This document shows positions 27,644 through 35,905 of a stretch of DNA of 64,000 bases, piece after piece. The DNA is from M269 sp964640795. GTDB taxonomy: Bacteria; Pseudomonadota; Gammaproteobacteria; Enterobacterales; Alteromonadaceae. A model generated the notes under the pieces. The model was not told the origin of the DNA and searched no databases. It saw only the letters and a program-made list of their open reading frames with translations. The stretch covers positions 6,380 to 70,379 of the forward strand of contig CAZXIN010000027.1 of the NCBI GenBank assembly GCA_964640795.1. The letters run 5' to 3'. Every line of letters starts with the position of its first letter. The stretch's first letter is position 1. The position numbers and the translations under genes were made by a program.

Positions 27644-28870
27644 ATGGAAATTCAACCTATTTTCAATGCCTTAGTTCGTAATCGTACCGGTGCCATGCTA
27701 ATCGCCATGCAAATTGCACTCACCTTAGCAGTTGTGGTCAACGCGTTGTTTATTATCAATCAAAAACTGGCCCGCATGGACCGTCCGGTAGGGATAGATA
27801 AAGACAATATATTCACGTTACGTACAACATCCATTGACGAACTAGAAAACCGAGAGGCATTTTTACAAGCCGATATGCGAATATTACGCAATATGCTGGG
27901 AGTTATTAACGCGACTCCTCTTCTAACAACACCTCAGGGTGGCGGCACACGTGTTGACGGTTATCATGCAGAACAAGGTGGCAGCGACTTCGATCAGCTC
28001 GTGAATATTAACTATGTTGATCACCACGGATTCGACGCTTTAGGGCTAAAAATCGTTGCAGGAAGAAACTTTACACAACAGGAAATACGCTACGTTGCTC
28101 GAAACGATGATGCCATACCCGAAAACATTATCCTGACAGAAGATTACGCAGACAAGTTATTTCCACAAGGTAACGCGGTAGGCAAAAGTCTTTATTACGG
28201 TGACAACGATATCCCGATTAAAGTCATCGGCATTGCTGAGAATATGGCAGCGGGATGGTTCAACGCCAACGGCTCATTCCTTCAAGACAAGATGTACGAT
28301 ATGGTTTTTCATCCATTCATTACCTACGGCAACAGCGCTTGGTATCTGATTCGCACAGAGTCGGGTGCACAGAATGAAGCTATGCTTAACATTGAGGATG
28401 CACTGATTGAGCGTTATCCCGACCGTTTAGTCGATAATATACGCTCACAAAACGAACTTTTATCTAGAGTCTATGCGGGTGACAAAGCGCTCTCAATCAT
28501 CCTATCAACGGTTATCGTATTACTCATAGGCATCACCAGCTTGGGGGTTGTCGGTTTAGCTAATTCATCTGTTAGCCAAAGACATAAACAAATTGGCACA
28601 CGCCGAGCCTTAGGTGCCCAAAAAGCCGATGTGATCAGCTACTTTCTTGTCGAGAATTTGATCGTGACAACATTGGGCGTTCTCGCTGGTACTTTTCTGG
28701 CTTACGGCTTCAATTACTGGCTTGTCACTGAGTTCGCTCAACCAAAATTAGCAGGTTATTATGTGCCTTTAAGCGTATTACTCCTATTATTACTAGGACA
28801 GTTGGCTGTCTTTATGCCAGCATTGAAGGCGTCAAACATCAGCCCGGCCGTCGCTACACGCAGTATTTAA
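27644..28870 (+). CDS. MacB/FtsX-type ABC permease (second)
   Basis: The start used is ATG at 27644, preceded by GGAGG; a longer frame would overlap the first permease. 408 aa: TM1 (GAMLIAMQIALTLAVVVNALF), periplasmic domain with VAGRNFTQQEI and NIILTEDYADKLFPQG, then three helices and the FtsX motif SQRHKQIGTRRALGAQKAD. Probable partner of the preceding permease with the ATPase and adaptor. Confidence 0.88.
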   Translation: MEIQPIFNALVRNRTGAMLIAMQIALTLAVVVNALFIINQKLARMDRPVGIDKDNIFTLRTTSIDELENREAFLQADMRILRNMLGVINATPLLTTPQGGGTRVDGYHAEQGGSDFDQLVNINYVDHHGFDALGLKIVAGRNFTQQEIRYVARNDDAIPENIILTEDYADKLFPQGNAVGKSLYYGDNDIPIKVIGIAENMAAGWFNANGSFLQDKMYDMVFHPFITYGNSAWYLIRTESGAQNEAMLNIEDALIERYPDRLVDNIRSQNELLSRVYAGDKALSIILSTVIVLLIGITSLGVVGLANSSVSQRHKQIGTRRALGAQKADVISYFLVENLIVTTLGVLAGTFLAYGFNYWLVTEFAQPKLAGYYVPLSVLLLLLLGQLAVFMPALKASNISPAVATRSI

Positions 28871-28891
28871 CAAAGAGTCGACTCTACCACT

Positions 28892-30247
28892 ATGAGCAAA
28901 GTATTAATCATCGACGACAATGCAGGCATTCGTACTGCACTAGAAGTCTTACTAAGCGTGCATAAAATTGACACTGTTGCAGTAAGCTCTCCACAAGAGG
29001 GACTCACCTTACTTAAACAACAGGAGTTTAACCTAGTACTGCAAGACATGAACTTTTCTCGCAATGTTACGTCAGGCCAAGAAGGTATTGAGCTGTTCCA
29101 TCAGATACGGCAACTCGATCCCGACTTGCCCATTATTTTAATTACTGCATGGACACATCTAGAAACGGCTATTGAGTTAGTCAAAGAAGGCGCTGCTGAC
29201 TACCTACAAAAACCTTGGGATGATCGCAAGCTGATCGTCTCTATAAACAATCTACTAAAGTTAGAGCAAGCGACTCGACAACATCAACAAACCGTTTTGG
29301 ATAGAAAAGCTGCGCTGCGACAACTGAAACGAACCTACAACCTTGGCGATATGGTGTTCAATAGCGACGCCATGATTAAATTAGTGACCGTCGCGACACA
29401 AGTTGCTAAGGCTGATGTTCCTGTTTTGATTACAGGCCCGAACGGCTGCGGTAAAGAAATTATTGCGCAAATTATCCAAGCAAACTCAACACAAGCCAAT
29501 GGTCCTTTTGTCAAAGTCAATGCTGGCGCATTACCCAAAGAGCTCATAGAAAGCGAGCTTTTTGGCGCAGAAGAAGGTGCTTATACCGGTGCCCATAAAG
29601 CCCGTATAGGACGATTCGAAAAGGCAGACAAAGGAACCCTCTTTCTTGATGAAATTGGAAACCTCCCATTGGAAGGGCAAATCAAGTTACTGCGCGTACT
29701 GCAAACAAGCGAATTCGAACGACTCGGCAGTAGCCAAACCCAGCGTGTTTCAGTGCGCTTAATATGCGCTACCAATAGTAACTTACAGCAAGCGGTTACA
29801 GAGCAAGCCTTTAGACAAGACTTACTTTATCGTATTAATGTTATTGAATTGAAAGTCCCTGCTCTCGTTGAACGACCAGATGATATCGTACCGCTTGCAC
29901 AGCACTTCTTGGATGAAGGAAAAACCTTAACTCAAGATGCTAAAAAGAGGCTGCTGACCTACTCTTGGCCGGGCAATGTCCGTGAACTGGAGAATTGTAT
30001 GCGAAGAGCACAATTACTCAGCACACAATCCATGATCAAAGCAGAGGAACTTGGTTTGGAAATAGCAGACCATGATCACCTCTCTCCATCGGTTAAAGAG
30101 GAACATTATGAACCCAATGCCGACGAGATACGCCAAGCGCTGTCAGACAATAAAGGGGTTATTGCCAGAGCGGCAAGAGAGTTGGGTTTGAGCCGTCAAA
30201 CCTTATATCGCCGCATGGAAAAGTTTGATATTTTAGATTGGCAATAG
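28892..30247 (+). CDS. NtrC-family sigma54-dependent response regulator
   Basis: 451 aa. Receiver domain with acidic pocket Asp8/Asp9, phospho-acceptor Asp52 (VLQDMNF), Thr in LITAW and Lys in LQKPW. AAA+ domain with Walker A GPNGCGKE (residues 182-189), the sigma54-contacting loop as GAYTGA (229-234) and Walker B TLFLDEIG. C-terminal Fis-type HTH (IARAARELGLSRQTLYRRM). It should bind a palindromic site and activate a sigma54 promoter; both are present upstream of this operon (24091-24126 and 24188-24206), so autoregulation is likely. 39 bases before the kinase gene. Confidence 0.92.
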   Translation: MSKVLIIDDNAGIRTALEVLLSVHKIDTVAVSSPQEGLTLLKQQEFNLVLQDMNFSRNVTSGQEGIELFHQIRQLDPDLPIILITAWTHLETAIELVKEGAADYLQKPWDDRKLIVSINNLLKLEQATRQHQQTVLDRKAALRQLKRTYNLGDMVFNSDAMIKLVTVATQVAKADVPVLITGPNGCGKEIIAQIIQANSTQANGPFVKVNAGALPKELIESELFGAEEGAYTGAHKARIGRFEKADKGTLFLDEIGNLPLEGQIKLLRVLQTSEFERLGSSQTQRVSVRLICATNSNLQQAVTEQAFRQDLLYRINVIELKVPALVERPDDIVPLAQHFLDEGKTLTQDAKKRLLTYSWPGNVRELENCMRRAQLLSTQSMIKAEELGLEIADHDHLSPSVKEEHYEPNADEIRQALSDNKGVIARAARELGLSRQTLYRRMEKFDILDWQ

Positions 30248-30286
30248 CTCGACAATTCATACAAGAGTATAAGCAGCAACCTTCAA

Positions 30287-31615
30287 ATGAATAAAACGCC
30301 ATCCCAGAAAAATATTTTGTTCTCAGTCGAAGGGCGCCTTATTGCTATTTTTTCAATCGCCATAATAGTCGGAGTCATTTCGGTTGCTCTTGTCTTCACT
30401 TGGCTGGACGATATCTGGTTAGCTAGCATCTTATCATTGCTACTTTCTTGGCTTATAGGTATCTCGATTCTTCGCCGTTTTATCTACCCAATCAATAAAA
30501 TTTTTGAGGCTTTACTCAATAGCATGCAAAGCTTTAAAGACAGCGACTTCAGCGTCACTATTGCCTGTGACCGGCAAGATGAGCTAGGCCAGCTCGTCAA
30601 TGCGCACAATGACGTCCGAGAAATTCTAAGGCGGGAACGCTTGGAGCTAAACCAAAAAGAGTTGTTATTAGATACAGTCAACCAAACAACCCCTATCGCC
30701 ATGTTACTGGTGAACAATAACCAAAAAGTCACCTACAGCAATATGTCTGCTCGAAAACTACTCTTACAAGGTAAATTGCTAGAAGGCCTAGACTTTAATG
30801 AACTGATTGAAAACAGCATGCCTTTTCTGGGAAATATACTTAGACAAAAAACAGATGGTTTGTTTTCTGTTGAGAAACAAGGAGACATGGAAACTTATCA
30901 TATTAGCTGGCGCCAATTTAGACTGCATGGTCAACCTCATGATCTCTATCTTATTCGGGAAATGACACGCGAACTCAATCGACAAGAAGTCGCCACTTGG
31001 AAAAAAGTCATTCAAGTTATCAGTCATGAACTCAATAACTCTTTAACACCCATATCATCCTTAGCGCACTCTGGGCAACTTATCTTAGAAACAGATAAAA
31101 CAGAATCATTGCAGCAGATTTTCGCTACCATTGAAGAACGGGCCACCTACCTTAAACAATTTATCGATGGATATTCGCAATTCGCTAAGCTCCCCGTCCC
31201 CAATATTGAAACGATTGATTTAGAGGACTACATACAAGGCATCGTTGATATGACCTCGACTCTTACAACTAACATTCCTAAAGGTGTTAAGGTCAGGGTT
31301 GATCCTGTGCAAATTCAGCAAGTCCTGATTAATCTCATAAAGAACGCGTCGGAGTCAGGCAGTCCAAGCAATGAAATCACATTAGATGCTTTGCTCGAAT
31401 CCAATCAATTTATCATTCATATTAATGATAGAGGTAAAGGTATGAGTGATGAAGAGTTGCACAACGGGCTACTGCCGTTTTACTCAACCAAGCCCAGTGG
31501 TAGCGGCCTTGGTTTACCATTGTGCCGCGAAATCATCGAAGCACATGGCGGTCGAATACAACTCAATAATCGTCAAGGAGGTGGACTAAACGTTTGCCTC
31601 ATTATTCCTCAATAG
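30287..31615 (+). CDS. Membrane histidine kinase, partner of the NtrC-type regulator
   Basis: 442 aa: two closely spaced membrane helices (about 17-39 and 43-63) with only a few residues between them, a HAMP-like linker, a PAS-like region (about 125-225), the phospho-acceptor His247 in VISHELNNSLTP, and the ATPase domain with NLIKNASES, DRGKGM and GSGLGLPLCREI. With almost no periplasmic loop, it likely senses within the membrane, through a transporter partner, or through the cytoplasmic PAS (inference). Cognate of the regulator encoded directly upstream. Last gene of the operon. Confidence 0.9.
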   Translation: MNKTPSQKNILFSVEGRLIAIFSIAIIVGVISVALVFTWLDDIWLASILSLLLSWLIGISILRRFIYPINKIFEALLNSMQSFKDSDFSVTIACDRQDELGQLVNAHNDVREILRRERLELNQKELLLDTVNQTTPIAMLLVNNNQKVTYSNMSARKLLLQGKLLEGLDFNELIENSMPFLGNILRQKTDGLFSVEKQGDMETYHISWRQFRLHGQPHDLYLIREMTRELNRQEVATWKKVIQVISHELNNSLTPISSLAHSGQLILETDKTESLQQIFATIEERATYLKQFIDGYSQFAKLPVPNIETIDLEDYIQGIVDMTSTLTTNIPKGVKVRVDPVQIQQVLINLIKNASESGSPSNEITLDALLESNQFIIHINDRGKGMSDEELHNGLLPFYSTKPSGSGLGLPLCREIIEAHGGRIQLNNRQGGGLNVCLIIPQ

Positions 31616-31658
31616 CTCGGTCCGCCTGTCACCGGCATAGGAAGTAAAACAAGAGGCT

Positions 31659-31668
31659 ATACCAATCA
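31659..31668. repeat. Half element of the TACCAAT family
   Basis: ATACCAATCA, sharing its first nine bases with the left arm of the palindrome at 60139-60150, between the converging kinase and hydrolase genes. No right arm is recognisable nearby. Confidence 0.25.
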
Positions 31669-31711
31669 TAGTGAGCTTGATTTCTATATTGTGCAGGAGA
31701 CCTTCAATGAC

Positions 31712-32800
31712 TCAATTCGTTTGAGGCTTCGCAGCTAGAAACGCACTAATCTTATTGTTTATAAATTCGGCATCTGCTGGGGCCACCCCACCACCAGCAA
31801 GATGTCCCCAAAGGGTAGGAATAACAGAGAACTGCACATTTGAAATAAATTGCGCTTCCTGTCGTAACGCATCAATATGAAAATACATATCTGTTTCGCT
31901 GGGCATATAAAGCACACGTGTTTTTATTGATCGCAAGGCCCGCTCGGAATCACCTTCGAATCCAGGTGTATCACCAACATCATTATTTTGCCAAGTTGTG
32001 GCCAAGCCAAGTAAGTTGTTCGCATCCCAACTTAAAACCGCTTGTTGATAAAATTTAATAACCGCTGACGGAGAATCTAAACCTATTGTTCGATACAACT
32101 CTTTACGAAACCATTCTTGTGATGTGCCCCAGCTAGCCCAATGCGTCCCTCCAGCTCTTAATCCAATTTCGGGCGGTTTAGCATAGTTTCCATCAGCATA
32201 AGCGGAGTCAGCTTTAATTGCAGATTTGAACCCCTCAAGACGCACAATACCATGAGGGTATTCCACCGCCGATCCTGCAATACCAACGACACCATCCATA
32301 AATGTGGGATAACTCACTGCCCATTGAAACGCCTGCTGAGCGCCCATCGAAAAACCAATCACTGCGACAATGTGATCCACACCAAACACTTCTGTCACCA
32401 AACGATATCCGGCATTAACGTTGTCTCTAATAGCGATAGTAGGAAAGTTGGGGCCATTCAATGGTGGTGGCGTGTTGCTTGGTGAACTCGACAGCCCATT
32501 TTGGAACATATCAGTCGCCACAATAAAATACTGACTGGGATCTAAAGCTTTTTCTTTATCAATAAGAAAATCGAATCCATGATGATCTCCAAGGTAGGCC
32601 GATGGCACCAGTATTAGATTACTCTTATCGGCATTTAACTCACCATGGGTCACATAAGAGAGCTTGGCATTCGGTAAAGTAGCACCACTGTCTAAACGAA
32701 AATCACCCAAATCAAATAACTGATAATCGCCACCAGCAAAACTCATGGCTGAAAGCATTTGCATTATGATGCAAAGCAAACCCCTTGTGATTAGATTCAT
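31712..32800 (-). CDS. Exported MetX-like alpha/beta hydrolase
   Basis: 362 aa with a signal peptide (cleavage after MSFAGG region). The fold follows homoserine O-acetyltransferase-like hydrolases: LSYVTHGELNADKSNLILV, nucleophile elbow GFSMGAQQAFQWA, Asp in MPSETDMYF and His in WGHLAGGG. Export argues against a biosynthetic acetyltransferase and for an esterase-type role; substrate unknown. Ribosome site AGAGG. Monocistronic, convergent with the kinase operon. Confidence 0.75.
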   Translation of the reverse strand: MNLITRGLLCIIMQMLSAMSFAGGDYQLFDLGDFRLDSGATLPNAKLSYVTHGELNADKSNLILVPSAYLGDHHGFDFLIDKEKALDPSQYFIVATDMFQNGLSSSPSNTPPPLNGPNFPTIAIRDNVNAGYRLVTEVFGVDHIVAVIGFSMGAQQAFQWAVSYPTFMDGVVGIAGSAVEYPHGIVRLEGFKSAIKADSAYADGNYAKPPEIGLRAGGTHWASWGTSQEWFRKELYRTIGLDSPSAVIKFYQQAVLSWDANNLLGLATTWQNNDVGDTPGFEGDSERALRSIKTRVLYMPSETDMYFHIDALRQEAQFISNVQFSVIPTLWGHLAGGGVAPADAEFINNKISAFLAAKPQTN

Positions 32801-33173
32801 GAAAAGCCTCTTTGTTAGTTTGCAGCTATAAAACTGAATCAGTCTACATTAAGTTAGAGAGATAAACGCCCCAAGAAACCAGACATTTCATAAGCCAAAG
32901 CTTTTTACACCTAAGCCAACGGATATTTCATGTCTGGTAAATACCCCTCTGTACCTTCTGAGTTGATCCACATAGTGTATTGGCAATAAAAACCGTCTAT
33001 ATATTCTGTGATAGCTTTTTCATTTACATTGAGGACACCATTGCTTCCACGAAAAACACTCCGAACAGCTTCCTACTGGCCTTAAAGCTGTACTAAAATG
33101 CTGTTTTATTAACCATGCATATCAAGTAACTTCTTGAACCACACAGCAATGGAATATTCGGCAATATAAGCAC
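32801..33173. other. Intergenic region of about 370 bases containing a gene remnant
   Basis: Includes the promoter region of the MetX-like gene (minus), the threonine synthase remnant (32911-33080) and a short AT-rich lead into the 116-aa gene. Confidence 0.5.
32911..33080 (-). pseudogene. Remnant of the threonine synthase-like gene (C-terminal end, internally deleted)
   Basis: On the minus strand this stretch reads SVFRGSNGVLNVNEKAI, then QYTMWINSEG, then GYLPDMKYPLA and a TAG at 32911-32913. It aligns with the C-terminus of the intact protein at 34357-35610 (GILRESNGGAIAVSEEAI, QYNMWISPEG, KYLPDMRHLLV), but with an in-frame loss of about 30 codons between SEG and GYLP. A TAG interrupts the frame just upstream (around 33075), and no N-terminal part exists. 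It is a diverged relic of a paralogue or duplicate. Confidence 0.8.
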
Positions 33174-33524
33174 GTGAAAAATACAATTATCTCTTACCTC
33201 TTGTCTACCAGCCTATTCAATGAGTGGAACAAGGAAAATATCTCGAGATGGTTATATATGTCAGCAAGAGGGAGCCTGCACTATATAATCAAATACGGTG
33301 TTGGCTATTTTGGTGGTGCGATGTTTGTAGGTTTATCTCTAGTTGAATACTTTAACTATAAGAGAAATATTATTGATGCTCATTTTTTGCAATCACAACT
33401 ATTATTCGTTTTAATTGTGAGCTTTCTTTGTGGGTCGCTAATAGGTATTTTAACATGGCGAGGGACGAAAATGAGTTACGATACATTTGTGGAATGTAAA
33501 GAGAGGGATAAAACACTGCCTTAG
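33174..33524 (+). CDS. Small two-helix membrane protein, 116 aa, unknown
   Basis: Two hydrophobic helices (about residues 42-60, GYFGGAMFVGLSLVEYF, and 76-97, LLFVLIVSFLCGSLIGIL), charged termini, no recognised family. Start GTG at 33174 has no clear ribosome site; ATG at 33258 is an alternative that removes 28 residues. It sits in a low-GC stretch between the gene remnant and the aerolysin-like gene. Confidence 0.5.
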   Translation: MKNTIISYLLSTSLFNEWNKENISRWLYMSARGSLHYIIKYGVGYFGGAMFVGLSLVEYFNYKRNIIDAHFLQSQLLFVLIVSFLCGSLIGILTWRGTKMSYDTFVECKERDKTLP

Positions 33525-33721
33525 TACAATGCTTTCAAAAACGCCCTAAGAGTCAGCTATTCCTTTTAGCTATATTGAAACACATTATTGATGACGAAAC
33601 TTAACGTTTCTTTAGTTTGATTAAAACTGAGTTTGTCTGATTTAACTAAGGGTTGAGCAAACCAACGATCGACCTATGCCACCCTATCTATATTGCATTC
33701 TACAAATAATTAATTATTGAA

Positions 33722-34207
33722 TTACAATTCAAGGCTTTTTGTCGCCCCCGTACTAATAACATCAGCTTTGAAAGGTTGCAAAATCTCGAAGTTAGTTGGA
33801 GGAAATTTCATTAAATAATAATACTGTACTTGTATTTCAACTTCATAGACAGAAACCGTTTTCCCTGGCTCTACTTTAACACCTACTTGCTGAGTCACCG
33901 ACGAACTGAAAGCCTGAGTAAAACCGATTTCGCCACTCACCGTGACTTTGCCTTTGGCAACAAAAGGAATACCAGCACTGCCTGAAACACTAATCCCTAA
34001 CGTTTGACTAAAACCAATTTGAGAGCCTTTTGTCACAATAACGGTAAAGTCATTAGCCGATGAAGTTGTATTCGAGTGTGTTCCTATAGTAGATAAATTA
34101 GTAGAGGTTATTTCATAGAAATAAGGAACTCCTTTTCTTTCCCCCACGCAGAACAATTTTTTTCCATCAATCGTTACTTCTTGTCCTGGTTCATAATGTT
34201 TAATCAT
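33722..34207 (-). CDS. Small aerolysin/ETX-MTX2-like beta protein, 161 aa
   Basis: The start chosen is ATG at 34207, which has AAGGA about nine bases upstream; the longer frame to 34264 adds a hydrophobic stretch without a ribosome site. No signal peptide. Residues 53-130 are alternating polar/apolar Ser/Thr/Val/Gly-rich strands: SQTLGISVSGSAGIPFVAKG (with GIPFVAKGKV at 79-88), FTQAFSSSVTQQVGV, and EPGKTVSVYEVEIQV. The GxPFxxxGKV turn, Ser/Thr-rich hairpin and V-x-PGK strand are the pattern of the aerolysin-family pore-forming core. The usual receptor-binding domain is missing. Recognition is by pattern only. Confidence 0.55.
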   Translation of the reverse strand: MIKHYEPGQEVTIDGKKLFCVGERKGVPYFYEITSTNLSTIGTHSNTTSSANDFTVIVTKGSQIGFSQTLGISVSGSAGIPFVAKGKVTVSGEIGFTQAFSSSVTQQVGVKVEPGKTVSVYEVEIQVQYYYLMKFPPTNFEILQPFKADVISTGATKSLEL

Positions 34208-34296
34208 CTTGATTTCCTTCATTGTTATAATTACCCAATACGGGAAAATTAGTATACACAACAAAGTGAAGCACTTTTATTTATCTTTTTGGAGTC

Positions 34297-34327
34297 ACCA
34301 ACCGCATGCATTAATGCGATTGGTATA
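34297..34327. repeat. ACCAACCGCAT/ATGCGATTGGT palindromic element
   Basis: 11-bp inverted repeat with one mismatch (34297-34307, 34314-34324), 6-base loop, ending ATTGGTAT like the elements at 24048 and 60139. It lies about 30 bases beyond the stop of the threonine synthase-like gene and may act as its transcript end. Confidence 0.5.
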
Positions 34328-34356
34328 AAATGTAATCTATAGGCTGAGAAAGAAGA

Positions 34357-35610
34357 TTAAACTAACAAATGCCTCATATCTGGTAAATACTTCTCTGCGC
34401 TACCCGTGTTAAAACAAACAACCAAATCATCTTCTGTGATTAAACCTTGTTTTTTCGCTTCAGTCAGTGCGGCAACAGTGGCTGCACCTTCTGGGCTTAT
34501 CCACATATTGTATTGGCGATAAATACCGGTTGTATGTTCTGCGATAGCTTCTTCACTCACAGCAATGGCACCGCCGTTGCTTTCACGCAAAATACCCAGA
34601 ACAGCTTTATGGCCAACACCACCAGGTACATTCAAACCCGTTGCTAACGTTTCGCCGCCGTCGGTGGCAATGGAGTCATCAAGACCTTTAACAAAACCGT
34701 CGACTACCGGTGCGTTTGCATCGCTTTGAATAGAAATAATTTTAGGACGATGACCACCAATAACACCCATTTGCTCCAGTTCATCAAACGCCTTCCACAT
34801 CCCCAAAATACCGGTGCCGCCGCCCGTTGGGTACAAAACAACGTCGGGCAGTTTCCATTCTGCTTTTTTATCTGGCCATGGCTCAGCTAGCTCTAGGCCC
34901 ATTGTTTTCTTGCCTTCGATACGCCATCCAGGCTCTTGGAAAGTGGCACAGTTGAAGAAACCTTGTGGCAAATACTTCTCTTTCATTAAAGCACCAGCCT
35001 CACGTATAGTCCCCTTCACTAGTGCTAAATCAATACCTTCGTAAATCTTACTGTAAGCTGCAACTTTACCCATAATAGGCATAGGCGTGTCATCCGGCAT
35101 AATGACAGTGACGTCAAAGCCATTTTTGACACCATACTCAGTGAGTGAATCACCTGCATTACCTTGTGTAGGCACGGCTAATTGCTTCAAACCATAGTAA
35201 AGCGCCATTGACGCCACCATGGACATACCACGATCTTTAAAACTCCCCGTTGGATTCGCGCCATACCCTGCATAGGGTTGACCTTCATCTTTAATGAACA
35301 CATTTAACCCAAGCTCTTTTACTAAAGGATAGTCAGCAATATCAATCACTGGCGTATAACCTTCACCTAGCGTTGCAATGTGCGCTTTTTGCTCATCGTT
35401 AGCGATATCAAAAGGCAAAAGCGGACCAAAGCGCCACATCGACTTAACATCAGGGCGATACCATGTCATATCAGGAAAATCAGCCTTAATACTCTGCGTG
35501 TCCAAAATGAGTTTGACTGGACGACCATCTTTAGGACAAAGATTCATAGGTTGTTCAACTGAATATTCCGTACCACAGTCGGTACATTGCCAATGTTTTA
35601 CGTATTGCAT
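34357..35610 (-). CDS. Threonine synthase-like PLP enzyme
   Basis: 417 aa, fold-type II PLP enzyme. An N-terminal zinc-ribbon-like segment (Cys9, Cys12, Cys25, with Asp28 where a fourth Cys is often found), PLP Lys125 in NPTGSFKDRGMS, substrate loop PTQGNAGDSLTEYG and phosphate-binding PTGGGTGILGMW. This matches the thermophile/archaeal-type threonine synthase branch. Because such proteins also include relatives with other substrates, the gene symbol is withheld. A degraded C-terminal copy lies at 32911-33080. Ribosome site TAAGG. Confidence 0.8.
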   Translation of the reverse strand: MQYVKHWQCTDCGTEYSVEQPMNLCPKDGRPVKLILDTQSIKADFPDMTWYRPDVKSMWRFGPLLPFDIANDEQKAHIATLGEGYTPVIDIADYPLVKELGLNVFIKDEGQPYAGYGANPTGSFKDRGMSMVASMALYYGLKQLAVPTQGNAGDSLTEYGVKNGFDVTVIMPDDTPMPIMGKVAAYSKIYEGIDLALVKGTIREAGALMKEKYLPQGFFNCATFQEPGWRIEGKKTMGLELAEPWPDKKAEWKLPDVVLYPTGGGTGILGMWKAFDELEQMGVIGGHRPKIISIQSDANAPVVDGFVKGLDDSIATDGGETLATGLNVPGGVGHKAVLGILRESNGGAIAVSEEAIAEHTTGIYRQYNMWISPEGAATVAALTEAKKQGLITEDDLVVCFNTGSAEKYLPDMRHLLV

Positions 35611-35905
35611 AAATGGCCTTAGATAAGTGACAGATTAAAAAATATGTTGCTTTATAGCATAGTTGAACACGTGACCAAACGCAGTTGAAACAACAACGGC
35701 CGTCCAAACGTAAAGATGTAAGCGCAGTCATCGCGAACCAGTGCTGATTCAATCTTTGATAGTGATGAGCATGCTTGATACAAGATAGAGAACAGACACT
35801 TCTGATATCAGTATGAGGCTTTCTATTGCTTCAGGTATTGAATTCACAAAACCTTGAGTTAGGTTTAAACTAACACCATAAAATCACCGGAAGCTAGCGA
35901 CATAA

